The notes under the pieces are model-generated. The model worked only from the letters and a program-made list of their open reading frames with translations, did no database searches and was not told where the DNA came from. DNA of 23,187 bases, taken from positions 1-23,187 of the IMG/VR virus record IMGVR_UViG_3300030508_000073; one strand, given 5' to 3'. Numbering within the stretch: the first letter of the stretch is position 1; each line of letters opens with the position of its first letter. The stretch is from a virus. A program made the translations under genes and the position numbers. Shown here one piece after another: positions 1 through 7,830 of the stretch.

Positions 1-183
1 ACAAGTACTACAACCACTACAATTACTACAATCATCACAATAACTACAATCATCACAATTACTACAACCTCTACAATCTCTACAATTAGTTAGGGTAGGT
101 GAGTATTGAGTAGCTGCTTCTTCTGATAACCAGCTATTATTGTTTTCGTCATACCATCTATTGTTTATTTTTGTTATTGTCAT
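1..183 (-). CDS. Cys-triplet-repeat protein, copy 1 (partial, runs off the left edge)
   Basis: The first 61 residues are visible; the rest lies outside the window. The N-terminus (NNRWYDENNNSW, then YSPTLTNC) is the family head shared with the copies at 1248, 10529 and 16948. From residue 34 a Cys occurs at every third position (CRD CRG CSN CDD...), ten Cys to the window edge, almost all TGT codons. The start follows an AT-rich leader (TTAATATATG) without Shine-Dalgarno. It is the last visible gene of the operon that begins at 2143, 40 nt after the preceding stop with a hairpin between. Long stretches of its head are nearly identical in DNA to the 10529 copy, so the duplication or gene conversion is recent. 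Function unknown; metal binding or a Cys-lined solenoid is inference. Confidence 0.85.
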   Translation of the reverse strand, partial: MTITKINNRWYDENNNSWLSEEAATQYSPTLTNCRDCRGCSNCDDCSYCDDCSNCSGCSTC

Positions 184-191
184 ATATTAAG

Positions 192-214
192 GGGAAGATA
201 GTAACTATCCTCCC
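192..214 (-). terminator. Intergenic hairpin in the left operon
   Basis: Ten-base-pair inverted repeat (arms 192-201 and 205-214, one G-U pair in the minus transcript, 3-nt loop) in the 40-nt gap between the stop at 224 and the start at 183. There is no T-run. It could be a weak terminator or an mRNA-stability element separating the last gene from the coupled genes upstream. Confidence 0.5.
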
Positions 215-223
215 ATCTTATTT

Positions 224-442
224 TTAGCTATCAACACCTCTAGCCGCAACATAAAGTTGATTATCTTTATTTACGCTTAGCAATACCCATTTAGGTTTAT
301 CTGTATTCAGTATCATTCCAAATACTACTGGCATTTCATCGTCAATCATACTTTTAGCTTTGGTAACTAACTCTGCTGGAGCATTAGTCACACCATAATT
401 CCAACCTTTACTAGTTATTTCTTCACAGATTTTATAAGTCAT
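224..442 (-). CDS. Small conserved-looking protein, 72 aa
   Basis: Not recognised. It is an acidic, soluble 72-residue protein with no signal peptide or membrane segment and one Cys near the start (KICEEITSKGWNYG). The start codon overlaps the VWA gene stop as ATGA (439-442), so it is probably translated by termination-reinitiation from the VWA gene. TAA stop at 224-226. A link to the VWA protein is suggested only by this coupling. Confidence 0.75.
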   Translation of the reverse strand: MTYKICEEITSKGWNYGVTNAPAELVTKAKSMIDDEMPVVFGMILNTDKPKWVLLSVNKDNQLYVAARGVDS

Positions 443-1251
443 ATTTTAGTATCATTAGTTGAAGTTGGATTAGTGATGAAACTTATCTGACTAGTACTTG
501 TGACTTTATCCAGGGCATCAATAGAACAAGTAAACATGGCAACAGTATCGACACAACGCTTTTGTAGGACATTGGAAGAAGCTAAACTATAAGCATATGC
601 AATACCACTACTAGTTTGCTGATAATTCAAACTTTGCCCTGGAGCTACACTATATTGTGAACTTTCTTGAATTGCATCCTGATTAGCACCTAGATAGATA
701 AACTGCCAATTAAGACTTTGTTTATCCGCTATCCTTCTAGACAGATCATCCTTCTTAAACTTAGTACTGCTATTTTCCGCCCCATCAGTAATGACTAGAA
801 AAATAATCCTACCAGGCCTGTCTTCTTCTTTAGTCACATTAATAAACTGTGTGCAATCATCAATAGCTTTACAAAATGCATCTATTAATGGAGTTCCACC
901 TACAGGACTTATCTCTTGAATAGGAGTGATGTCGTTAATATTAACTTTATCGAAATGAACTACATAATTGAAATTAACATCAACAGGTTCTCCATGATTA
1001 GAATTATAGTTAGTAAACCAATTACTAGGATGACTAACACTACTAAAGAATACTACCGAAGTAGTACATTTAACATTATTACTACTATCACTTAAATCTT
1101 CTGCAAAACTAAGATTTCTATCCTGGCTTGGCAATACCTTCTGTTGATTCAAGAAGTTATTTATGCCATCTACGGTAGCTTGTCTAGTATTAAACATGCT
1201 ACCACTATTGTCTACTAATACTACGATATGTGTATAATTTGTATTACTCAT
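439..1251 (-). CDS. von Willebrand factor A (VWA) domain protein
   Basis: A 270-residue protein that is almost entirely one VWA domain. The metal-ion-dependent adhesion site is complete: DNSGS at residues 14-18 (DxSxS), Thr120 in VGGTPL and Asp156 in VITDGAEN. There is no signal peptide or membrane segment, so it should be cytoplasmic or packaged. VWA domains of this kind bind protein partners through a divalent metal. The gene sits between a Cys-triplet-repeat gene and a 72-aa gene, overlapping both as ATGA, so the three are probably made together. A role in assembling or holding the Cys-repeat protein is a guess from context. It differs from the second VWA protein at 19453, which has an extra N-terminal region. 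Confidence 0.88.
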   Translation of the reverse strand: MSNTNYTHIVVLVDNSGSMFNTRQATVDGINNFLNQQKVLPSQDRNLSFAEDLSDSSNNVKCTTSVVFFSSVSHPSNWFTNYNSNHGEPVDVNFNYVVHFDKVNINDITPIQEISPVGGTPLIDAFCKAIDDCTQFINVTKEEDRPGRIIFLVITDGAENSSTKFKKDDLSRRIADKQSLNWQFIYLGANQDAIQESSQYSVAPGQSLNYQQTSSGIAYAYSLASSNVLQKRCVDTVAMFTCSIDALDKVTSTSQISFITNPTSTNDTKI

Positions 1252-1619
1252 AAGTCTGGTTCTAAAAGTCTCTGGGCCGGGTCAAATTCTTCTCTTAAAG
1301 TTGATTCACGAACAATTTCTTGGGGTTCTAGGTTTATTTTATTTAAATAATTAGCGCAATGTATGCAACTTCTACAAGCATGACAAGCATAACAATCTCT
1401 GCAATTACTACAATCATAACAATTAATACACGCAATACAATCATTACACCAACTACAACGACTACAATCTCTACAATCTCTACACTCTCTACAATAACTA
1501 CAATCTCTACAACTACTACAATTAGTTAGGGTAGGTGAGTATTGAGTAGCTTCTTCTTCAGTTATCCAACTATTATTGTTTTCATCAAAGTATCTATTAT
1601 TTCTTTTAATTATTGTCAT
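1248..1619 (-). CDS. Cys-triplet-repeat protein, copy 2
   Basis: 123 residues. A head of about 33 residues (NNRYFDENNNSW, YSPTLTN) is followed by an uninterrupted run of 18 C-x-x triplets (CSS CRD CSY CRE...) ending in Cys, residues about 34-88, giving 19 Cys at exact three-residue spacing. A 35-residue acidic tail without Cys closes the protein (ending LLEPDL). In DNA the array reads as a 9-bp period of TGT plus six variable bases. The start overlaps the upstream stop as ATGA and the stop overlaps the VWA start. No known family is recognised with confidence. A three-residue period could give a polyproline-II-like or 3-10 rod with one Cys face, or a metal-loaded chain; this is inference. Confidence 0.88.
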   Translation of the reverse strand: MTIIKRNNRYFDENNNSWITEEEATQYSPTLTNCSSCRDCSYCRECRDCRDCSRCSWCNDCIACINCYDCSNCRDCYACHACRSCIHCANYLNKINLEPQEIVRESTLREEFDPAQRLLEPDL

Positions 1620-2143
1620 AGATTTGGATCTAAATTTCTATCTTCATCTGAATACATAGTTCTAGTAGTAGATTGCTCGTCTACTGGTCTTACTGTAGGT
1701 CTTAGAGAGGCTGTATAATTTGTAGGATCTTCATTTAATGATGGAACAACACTTCTAGTATCAACTACAATTTCAGATCCTCTAATTCCTTGTAGTACTC
1801 CTCCTACGCTAGCAGGAACTCCAACGACAGTATCTCTTCTCATAATATTGCTTACCTGCCTTATATATTCCATCTCTGTCCTTAAAGAATTAATCGAATT
1901 TGCTAATAATTCTATATTAGATCTTAGTTCACATACGTCTCTATAACGACTATCTAAATTACTTTTAAGTCCTTTTAATTCAGACTGGGCCGAAAATTGA
2001 TGAGTAGGTAAACTACATACTTCATTACTCTTACCTATGTAAATTATATGCTTACCTACATAAGTTATATCAGCGCCTTTAGTTTCAGGTTTAATACTGT
2101 TGAATAACCAATTAATGAATTTAGCTTTGAGTTTGTTTAACAT
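1616..2143 (-). CDS. Coiled-coil protein of unknown function, 175 aa
   Basis: Not recognised. Residues about 50-100 have heptad-like spacing of Leu, Ile and Val (SELKGLKSNLDSRY, LRSNIELLANSINSLRTEM), typical of a coiled coil. The N-terminus (MLNKLKAKFINWLFNSIK) is amphipathic and basic and could touch a membrane. The C-terminal third is polar with many Thr and Ser. It is first in the left minus-strand operon and its stop overlaps the next start as ATGA. The leader is A-rich with no Shine-Dalgarno. Confidence 0.75.
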   Translation of the reverse strand: MLNKLKAKFINWLFNSIKPETKGADITYVGKHIIYIGKSNEVCSLPTHQFSAQSELKGLKSNLDSRYRDVCELRSNIELLANSINSLRTEMEYIRQVSNIMRRDTVVGVPASVGGVLQGIRGSEIVVDTRSVVPSLNEDPTNYTASLRPTVRPVDEQSTTRTMYSDEDRNLDPNL

Positions 2144-2350
2144 AAATTATGAATTTACCCCCAACCCTCCAGCCCCTTTAGATTTAAGCTTAATATTTGA
2201 TATTTTAAGCCTAAGTTGTTGATTTATAAGCAGAGTATTGTCTGCTAATGAGTTAATTTTTATCGTATAAAATAGTAGAGCTGAATCAAATAAGCCAATA
2301 CTTAATATTTGATCCAGCATTAAGGAAATCTATACTAACCTATTTATATG
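2144..2350. other. Intergenic spacer with a 13-bp direct repeat
   Basis: AT-rich, no coding potential seen. The sequence CTTAATATTTGAT occurs exactly twice, at 2189-2201 and 2301-2313, about 110 bp apart. In the minus orientation (ATCAAATATTAAG) both copies lie upstream of the operon starting at 2143. They may be phage promoter elements or protein-binding sites. No known promoter consensus fits exactly. Confidence 0.4.
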
Positions 2351-2749
2351 TCAAGGAGAGACAGTAATTGAGGAACTATTGATGGTAACGGTTTCAGGAG
2401 TGGATAAAGTACTTAAATCATCCGTTTGTTGACATAGAATTTGAATGTCAGAATATATGTGTGTACTTATATCAGTTAATAAAGTGGGATCTTCTGATAT
2501 TAAAGATATGGCACTATCTCTGAAAAACATATTGCCTTGATTAGGACTACTATAAGGCAAATCCTCCATCTCAGTAGGTGAAGCTACAGTATAGAAAGTA
2601 TCGTCAAAAGTACCATCAGCTCTAACAATACGTTGTTTGACAAATATATGAGAATCTATATTATTAGAAGAAGTGACGGTAATATTTAATAAGTAGTTGC
2701 TCGGTCTGGTTGATTGAGCAGTCTGTTGTGTTAATGTTATGGATGTCAT
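2351..2749 (-). CDS. Hypothetical protein, 132 aa
   Basis: Not recognised. Rich in Ser and Thr with alternating polar and aliphatic residues (YLLNITVTSSNN, ETVTINSSSITVSP), suggesting an all-beta fold such as a structural or adhesin-type protein. The reading frame opens at 2773, but the start at 2749 (MTSITLTQQTAQ) is preferred: the eight residues before it look like untranslated DNA, and it leaves a 27-bp gap to the divergent start at 2777. It is divergent from the virion block. Confidence 0.6.
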   Translation of the reverse strand: MTSITLTQQTAQSTRPSNYLLNITVTSSNNIDSHIFVKQRIVRADGTFDDTFYTVASPTEMEDLPYSSPNQGNMFFRDSAISLISEDPTLLTDISTHIYSDIQILCQQTDDLSTLSTPETVTINSSSITVSP

Positions 2750-2776
2750 ACCACAAATTATTATATTAAACAAATT

Positions 2777-3433
2777 ATGGCAAGTATTTTAAGCATACCT
2801 TATGACCCGGAAATCGTTGAAGTAAGCCCTGATGCTTCTGCTCCACCTAAAAGTTATATTGTTCCTAAATTCGATAATTTTGGTAAAAAGAAAGTAAATG
2901 GTGAAATGGTAGGTGGTAGTAAAGAAGCAGAGAAACTAAAAAGATTAATGTTAGATAGTATGCAGAATAGAGGTTCTTTGATGCCGGGGTTTGTAATGAC
3001 TCCTACTGGCCCTATAAAAGCAGTACATGCTAAGCAGGAACCTTTAACTATTAAATTTACTAAGCAAGCAACTGAAGAAGTACAAAACTTAACCAAACCT
3101 AAAAAAGGTAAGAAAGCTAAACTACAAGAAATTGAATCATTACCTATTATGGAAGAAACTATGCCTACTAAAACAGAATACCCTGTCACTTTCATTATTG
3201 AGTCAGGTAAGATCAAGGGTATGATAGATGCAGTATTGGAAGATGAATTATTCCTGGCACTAGTATTTAATAATGAGGGATCAGTAACTTATGTACCAGA
3301 ACAAGGCAGTCCATTAAAATTATTGTTACCTGATAAAAGACAATTAAATGTAGTTTTTTCAGGCTCTCAATTAGATTGGTACAATACTAATCAACAAATA
3401 TTATTATTCCTTAAACAGGAAAAAGTTAGCTAA
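2777..3433 (+). CDS. Hypothetical protein at the start of the virion block, 218 aa
   Basis: Not recognised by family. The N-terminal half is Lys- and Pro-rich and looks disordered. A basic patch (KPKKGKKAK, about 111-119) precedes a compact C-terminal half with beta-rich sequence (YPVTFIIESGKIKGMIDAVL, about 138-157). It is the first gene of the plus-strand block that holds the portal, so a head or scaffold role is possible but not shown. The start lies in AAATTATGG without Shine-Dalgarno. Confidence 0.75.
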   Translation: MASILSIPYDPEIVEVSPDASAPPKSYIVPKFDNFGKKKVNGEMVGGSKEAEKLKRLMLDSMQNRGSLMPGFVMTPTGPIKAVHAKQEPLTIKFTKQATEEVQNLTKPKKGKKAKLQEIESLPIMEETMPTKTEYPVTFIIESGKIKGMIDAVLEDELFLALVFNNEGSVTYVPEQGSPLKLLLPDKRQLNVVFSGSQLDWYNTNQQILLFLKQEKVS

Positions 3434-3462
3434 ACATAAGTAATGATGCTATAATTAATTCT

Positions 3463-3654
3463 ATGATTGATATTAATGATTTAATCAAGATGGCAATGGA
3501 ACCAGAACCTGAAAAACTAGAAGAACAACATTCTCCTACCAGAAAAGTATATGATGCTGTATCTAATAGTGCTACAGTTTTAGGTAGTGGTGTAGTGGCA
3601 GGTATTGCTAGTCTAAATTCATTAGATCAAAAAGCACCACCAAAAACTATATGA
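3463..3654 (+). CDS. Small protein, 63 aa
   Basis: Not recognised. An acidic N-terminal half (MAMEPEPEKLEEQ) is followed by a glycine- and alanine-rich apolar stretch (VLGSGVVAGIASL), too short for a certain membrane helix. It lies 29 nt after the 218-aa gene and its stop overlaps the next start as ATGA (3651-3654), so the two small genes are translationally coupled. Confidence 0.65.
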   Translation: MIDINDLIKMAMEPEPEKLEEQHSPTRKVYDAVSNSATVLGSGVVAGIASLNSLDQKAPPKTI

Positions 3655-3821
3655 TTAAATATGGCATCGTAGATAAAGACTCTCATTCAGATTTCGACCT
3701 TACTAAAAAGGCCAAGTACTATGATGAACTAGGTACTGAGATTGCTGATGAGCAGAACAAAGATAAGCTTAAAGAACCTAAATTGATAGAAATTGAACCT
3801 ACTAAGCAAAAATCTTCTTGA
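3651..3821 (+). CDS. Small charged protein, 56 aa
   Basis: A 56-residue open frame beginning MIKYGIVDKDSHSDFDL and ending PTKQKSS. About 45 percent of residues are charged, and no hydrophobic core is visible. It is called because its ATG overlaps the previous stop as ATGA and it is collinear with the virion genes. Function unknown. Confidence 0.6.
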   Translation: MIKYGIVDKDSHSDFDLTKKAKYYDELGTEIADEQNKDKLKEPKLIEIEPTKQKSS

Positions 3822-3854
3822 CTTTTATTTGTTATCTGATACCGTAAAACATTA

Positions 3855-3934
3855 AGTTATCTAGTTAAAAAAGCTACCTGTTTCTGTTGCATCAGGACCC
3901 TAGTTTGGGAGTTAATGCAACTAACTAGATAACT
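3855..3934 (+). promoter_or_regulatory. Nested three-stem leader structure
   Basis: Three nested perfect inverted repeats lie in the only sizeable gap inside the virion block: an outer 12-bp stem (3855-3866 with 3923-3934), a 7-bp middle stem GTTGCAT/ATGCAAC (3886-3892 with 3915-3921) and a 3-bp CCC/GGG tip (3898-3900 with 3907-3909). The left side carries a 19-nt bulge and the right side is almost gap-free. The structure ends 10 nt before the next ATG (3945). It could be a transcript-processing site, a translation regulator or an attenuator; no T-run follows. It matches no riboswitch I can name. Confidence 0.6.
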
Positions 3935-3944
3935 ACAATAATAT

Positions 3945-4169
3945 ATGAATAATCCAATAATGAGAGCTAAGCTTAAAGTAGATTCAATCACTTTAACTGA
4001 ATATGGACAAATACTAAACTTAACTGTTAAGTATTCTGACAATCCTGAAGATAATAGCTATTCTAAATATACACCCGTAGCTTCAGCTTCACTTACTATT
4101 ACTAATCCAGCTTTAACAGACAAGTTTAAACCAGGACAAGTGTTCTATGTAGATTTTAGTGAAGCGTGA
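3945..4169 (+). CDS. Small beta-rich protein, 74 aa
   Basis: Not recognised. The sequence alternates aliphatic and polar residues (RAKLKVDSITLTEYGQILNL, ASASLTITNPALTDKF) and ends in GQVFYVDFSEA, consistent with a small beta barrel or sandwich such as a decoration or head-tail connector protein. It lies immediately downstream of the structured leader (3855-3934) and upstream of the portal gene. The start follows AATAATATATG, the same leader as the portal. Confidence 0.65.
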   Translation: MNNPIMRAKLKVDSITLTEYGQILNLTVKYSDNPEDNSYSKYTPVASASLTITNPALTDKFKPGQVFYVDFSEA

Positions 4170-4305
4170 ATAACAATTCTGAAGAAATGAAAGAAGAGTA
4201 CTTAAGTTAAACTACACTAATTTACAACCATTATGGATAGCTATGTAGGGAATTCAGAGAAAAGTAATAAATCATTGGTAATCCACAAATTATAAAGAAT
4301 AATAT

Positions 4306-6060
4306 ATGAGCCAAGGCCACTTAACTGAAATTGATAATGCACAGATACCTAACTTTTTTGGAGCTGGTGCAGGACCATTAAGATATTCTAATCCCTTCTA
4401 CGGGGTCCCGCAGCAATTTCTACCATTAAATATTGACCATCAAATTTGGTGGTCTGCACATTTTTTGGTACGCTTTGGCTTTTACAGAACCGCATTGGAG
4501 AGAATAGCTAACTATTTCATTACTTCTCTTAAGATAGAATGTGATGATATTGATACTAAACAGAAATATGAAGATGCCTTTGAAAAACTTAAGTGGAAAG
4601 AAAGACTTGCAGAATCAGGATTAAACTTGTTGTCTTCCGGCAATCTTATGGTCTCTGTAGCCCAGGGATTTGATAGATTCCTTCAATGTCAGACTGAAGG
4701 TTGTAAGAGAATTACTAATATACAAAAGATAGACAATTATGAATTTACAGCAAAAGGACATTATATTCTTCAATGCCCTCAATGCCAGGTTAAAGGTGAT
4801 CATTTATGCATAGATAAACCTAGTAAAGATCTGGAAAGACTTAACCTTATTTTCTGGAATCCTAGGGAAATTCAGATTAGATTTGATAGAACTACCAATA
4901 CCTCAGAATACTTGTGGGATATTCCTCAAGAATACAGCAGTAAAGTCACTCAAGTAAACAATAAGTTTTTTAGCAAGGTTACTCCTAAACCTATATTTGA
5001 TGCTATTTATAATAAAAGATTGTTTGCATTTAACAATAAGAACTTTGTACATATTAAAACACCTACTCCAGTTCTTATGCCTCAAACTGGTAAGGGTATT
5101 CCACTTTGTATTTATTTATGGGATTCGTTCTTCATGCTTAAAGTATTAGAACGTTATAATGAAACTATAATGTTTGAAGATATAGTTCCTTTTAGAGTAT
5201 TTAGCATGGCTCAACCTGGTGGAGATAATAGGCAAACAAGTCCTGTTATTCATCAAAATGCAAGTCAATGGAAGGCACACATAAATAATATGATAGAGAA
5301 GCATAGACAAGACCCAGGTGCTTATCATATGTTCCCCTTTCCATTTCAATATGACCATTTAGGTGGTGATGGTAAACAAATTGCACCTACTGAGCTTATT
5401 CAGAACACTATAGGTAATATTCTTAATGCCCTTAATATACCTCAAGAACTATATACCATGAATCTACAAGTACAAGCTATGAGTCCAGCACTTAGATTAT
5501 TTGAGAATAGCTGGTCTTTTATGATTGATGTATATAATAACTTATTACAAGAAATAGCAGATATCATTAGTAAAATTCAAGGATATGCCAAGGCTAAGGT
5601 GAGTATATTGCCAGTCACTCTTTCAGATGATATTGAACGTAAGAGTATTATTGGTCAATTAGTCAGTGCTAATTCAATTGCTAGAAGTACCTTGCTCGAC
5701 ATTTACCATCTCGACTTCAAAGACCAGCTCAAGAAGAAGATGGAAGAAGATGAGATTACAAAAGAATTGCAGGAAGAACAACAAATTAAAGATCAACTTA
5801 AGCAAATGGCTGAATCTGGTCAATCTAATCAACAAGGTGGTTCTAGTCCAGGTGATGTATTGCAACAAGCCCAGACTATTGCTCAACAACTATTCCCGTT
5901 AGATGGAGCACAACGCAGAACTGAATTGCAGAAGATTAAAGCTACTAATCAAACATTATGGTCTAGTGTTAAATCTGCTTTGGACGATATGACTAGTCAG
6001 GCTAAGTCACAGGGAGTACAAGGAAGCAAACAACAAGCTCAAGGCGGGCAGCAACAATAA
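4306..6060 (+). CDS. Putative portal protein with inserted Cys4 zinc-binding module
   Basis: 584 residues. The protein fits a tailed-phage portal vertex subunit, the dodecameric ring for DNA entry: an N-terminal helical region (HQIWWSAHFLVRFGFY, about 45-60), a mixed core, a long helical region in the C-terminal third (about 375-440) and a Gln-rich disordered tail (about 480-584). I recognise the pattern rather than a specific family. An unusual insertion at about 128-160 has four Cys (Cys128, Cys133, Cys157, Cys160; CxxxxC and CxxC) likely binding zinc. The start in AATAATATATG has no Shine-Dalgarno. A four-Cys protein follows 2 nt downstream. No large terminase or protease is seen in the window to confirm the assignment. 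Confidence 0.68.
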   Translation: MSQGHLTEIDNAQIPNFFGAGAGPLRYSNPFYGVPQQFLPLNIDHQIWWSAHFLVRFGFYRTALERIANYFITSLKIECDDIDTKQKYEDAFEKLKWKERLAESGLNLLSSGNLMVSVAQGFDRFLQCQTEGCKRITNIQKIDNYEFTAKGHYILQCPQCQVKGDHLCIDKPSKDLERLNLIFWNPREIQIRFDRTTNTSEYLWDIPQEYSSKVTQVNNKFFSKVTPKPIFDAIYNKRLFAFNNKNFVHIKTPTPVLMPQTGKGIPLCIYLWDSFFMLKVLERYNETIMFEDIVPFRVFSMAQPGGDNRQTSPVIHQNASQWKAHINNMIEKHRQDPGAYHMFPFPFQYDHLGGDGKQIAPTELIQNTIGNILNALNIPQELYTMNLQVQAMSPALRLFENSWSFMIDVYNNLLQEIADIISKIQGYAKAKVSILPVTLSDDIERKSIIGQLVSANSIARSTLLDIYHLDFKDQLKKKMEEDEITKELQEEQQIKDQLKQMAESGQSNQQGGSSPGDVLQQAQTIAQQLFPLDGAQRRTELQKIKATNQTLWSSVKSALDDMTSQAKSQGVQGSKQQAQGGQQQ

Positions 6061-6062
6061 TT

Positions 6063-6398
6063 ATGTCTAAACCAAACAAACCCAAAACTACAACTACTGA
6101 CGCTATTCTAGGTAAGGCTAAAATACTTAAAGAAGTAACTTATCCTACTACCTGTCTGATCTGTGAAAAGACCATACCAGCTGAAAGGTTAGAGGCACTT
6201 AAGTTAATGAATACTACTAGAGATAGATGGACTTGTATTGGTTGTAGTCAGGTAAGTAAAGTTAAAGGTTTATACTTGGGTGAGAGTGGAACTAGTCAAT
6301 TACAGATCTGTACTAGAGTATATAATGACTCAGTTAGAAGTGTATTTAAGAGTGCAGAGACTGATTTAGAAGATAATAGTGAAGAGGAAAAAGTCTAA
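6063..6398 (+). CDS. DksA/TraR-like zinc-finger protein, 111 aa
   Basis: Four Cys form one site: Cys31-x2-Cys34 and Cys58-x2-Cys61. The spacing and the segment IPAERLEAL between the pairs, followed by WTCIGC, resemble the C-terminal zinc finger of DksA/TraR proteins, which bind the secondary channel of RNA polymerase. The long N-terminal coiled coil of DksA is absent and the finger is followed by about 50 residues of unknown fold. It starts 2 nt after the portal gene. Either a virion component or a polymerase-binding regulator is possible; the location favours a structural or assembly role. Confidence 0.6.
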   Translation: MSKPNKPKTTTTDAILGKAKILKEVTYPTTCLICEKTIPAERLEALKLMNTTRDRWTCIGCSQVSKVKGLYLGESGTSQLQICTRVYNDSVRSVFKSAETDLEDNSEEEKV

Positions 6399-6401
6399 CC
6401 T

Positions 6402-7196
6402 ATGTCTAGTCCATCACTACAAGAAATACTTAGTAGATTAAATATAAATGGTGCCACAACTTTAGGTGGCATCAATTTTCCCAACTATCTTGTATCTACT
6501 AATAACTCTGGAGTAATAGATGCAACCTTATTCACTAGTACCCAATCAGTATATCAAGTAACGACTATTGGTGGTGGATTAGGAAGTATTACTAGTCCTA
6601 AAACTTGTGAAATAGCTATATTAGATAGTTCTTCAGTCTATGTTTACTCCTTAAGTGGTTGGTTATTGATAAGCTATACTGGTTCTGGAGTATTACCTTT
6701 TACTGGAGCTGGGTTTTCCAGCACTAATGTTCAAGCTGCGATAAATGAATTAGCAGGGAAAACCTTGCTTAATACTGGAGGTACAATAACAGGTTTAGTC
6801 TCATTCACTAATAATCCTCCATTCAGTGTTTCTAATGCTAGTCTAGTAACTAATTTAACAGCAAATTATCTTTATGTTAATAGTGTAATTGGTAGTCAGC
6901 GAGGAGATTACTTTACTAATGCATCTAATCTAGTTAATGGTACTATCGGATCAAGCTTGCTTAGTGGTGCATATAATATTAGTGTGCAATCTGCCAGTAC
7001 TGCTGTTACTGCTAATAATGCTCTACACGCTAATTCGGCTACTACTTTAGATACCGGACTACCCTTCAATCAAGTTACTGTAGGTGGCAATAACGCATTA
7101 TCATCTACTAATACTACCTTAACCATAGTTGCTGGGGCTAATATTACATTAAGTTTAAATCCAGCTACTAATACCTTAACTATATCTGCTAGCTAA
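6402..7196 (+). CDS. Tail-fibre-like structural protein, 264 aa
   Basis: Low-complexity, Asn/Ser/Thr/Gly-rich sequence with beta repeats, typical of phage fibres and spikes. The segment GFSSTNVQAAINELAGK (about 107-123) matches a motif common in phage tail and appendage proteins, and the C-terminus (NTTLTIVAGANITLSLNP) has the alternating pattern of a trimeric beta shaft. It has few charged residues and no Cys apart from one near residue 68. It follows the zinc-finger gene by 3 nt and ends the virion block before a strong hairpin. A fibre this short may be a collar or head fibre. Confidence 0.6.
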   Translation: MSSPSLQEILSRLNINGATTLGGINFPNYLVSTNNSGVIDATLFTSTQSVYQVTTIGGGLGSITSPKTCEIAILDSSSVYVYSLSGWLLISYTGSGVLPFTGAGFSSTNVQAAINELAGKTLLNTGGTITGLVSFTNNPPFSVSNASLVTNLTANYLYVNSVIGSQRGDYFTNASNLVNGTIGSSLLSGAYNISVQSASTAVTANNALHANSATTLDTGLPFNQVTVGGNNALSSTNTTLTIVAGANITLSLNPATNTLTISAS

Positions 7197-7282
7197 AAAA
7201 TAAAAATGAGCTGGAAAACTTATAGAGAAAATTTCCCTACAGTTCTCCATCTTGTAGTCAAACTAAAGCAGTTCAATACTAG

Positions 7283-7310
7283 GCCCCTCCTACTAAAGAA
7301 TAGGAGGGGC
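7283..7310. terminator. Bidirectional hairpin terminator
   Basis: Perfect 10-bp GC-rich stem (GCCCCTCCTA at 7283-7292 with TAGGAGGGGC at 7301-7310) and an 8-nt loop, between the convergent ends of the virion block (7196) and the minus-strand gene ending at 7317. There is no T-run on either side. It is symmetric, so it can stop transcription from both directions. Confidence 0.75.
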
Positions 7311-7316
7311 GCAAAA

Positions 7317-7547
7317 TTATGTTTTGTTCCTTTTAGCCAGTTTTTCTGCCAAAGGTGCAGGAAGTTTCACTTTCTCTCTAGGTTTTTTGATTGTATCAGC
7401 AGCACACCAATCATACTTAAAAATCGCCCACATTATTTTTATGGAAAATACTATAACTACTACTTTAAATAACAAACCAGTTTCATATAAACCAGCTACT
7501 AGAATAAATAATGCCAACCAACCAGAGGAAGTTAACTTCTTGTTCAT
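7317..7547 (-). CDS. Small two-helix membrane protein, 76 aa
   Basis: Two hydrophobic helices (SGWLALFILVAGLYETGLLF at about 8-27 and KVVVIVFSIKIMWAIFKY at about 28-45) are followed by a basic tail (KKPREKVKLPAPLAEKLAKR). The charge pattern is that of a real inner-membrane protein, which is why this frame is preferred over the plus-strand frame covering the same bases. It could be a holin-type or host-envelope protein; nothing decides this. The stop lies 7 nt from the bidirectional terminator. Confidence 0.6.
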   Translation of the reverse strand: MNKKLTSSGWLALFILVAGLYETGLLFKVVVIVFSIKIMWAIFKYDWCAADTIKKPREKVKLPAPLAEKLAKRNKT

Positions 7548-7602
7548 TTTCTTATTAGGTATAATTGCCTCTAAATGGTGTATAAACCATAATAAGAAAC
7601 GA

Positions 7603-7830
7603 ATGCGAATTTATCTACCTGAAACTAAAAGGTATTTGGCTCTAGCTTTGCAGCAAGAGTGGGGTGGGACGGTTAGTAGAATAAACCGTGATAAACACCA
7701 TAATGTTATGTGGCAAATAACCAGCACACGTTCCTTACAAGCAATTCGGGAGGCAGCTTTAGCTATTAAAACCTGGCTACCTCCCGAATTCTATCAGCAA
7801 TTAATGATGTTTCTACAAGAACATATCTAG
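7603..7830 (+). pseudogene. LAGLIDADG-homing-endonuclease-like fragment, 75 aa
   Basis: The 75 residues from Met at 7603 contain LQQEWGGTVSR, then WQITS and a closing helix FYQQLMMFLQEHI. This matches the second half of many LAGLIDADG homing-endonuclease domains (GG turn, W-x-I strand, terminal helix). The LAGLIDADG helix itself is not seen, so the gene appears truncated or reduced. The frame is open back to 7324, but that part overlaps the membrane protein on the other strand and looks like a shadow. Its stop overlaps the convergent gene ending at 7827. Confidence 0.4.

Noticed and set aside
1-180. CRISPR-like or microsatellite repeat array
   Set aside because: The regular CTACAAT units are the codons of a Cys-triplet protein on the minus strand; there are no constant repeats with unique spacers, and the same pattern recurs inside three other full reading frames.
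7206-7472. 88-aa plus-strand gene after the fibre gene
   Set aside because: It runs through the strong hairpin and is rich in unlikely residue clusters; the minus-strand membrane protein explains the region better.
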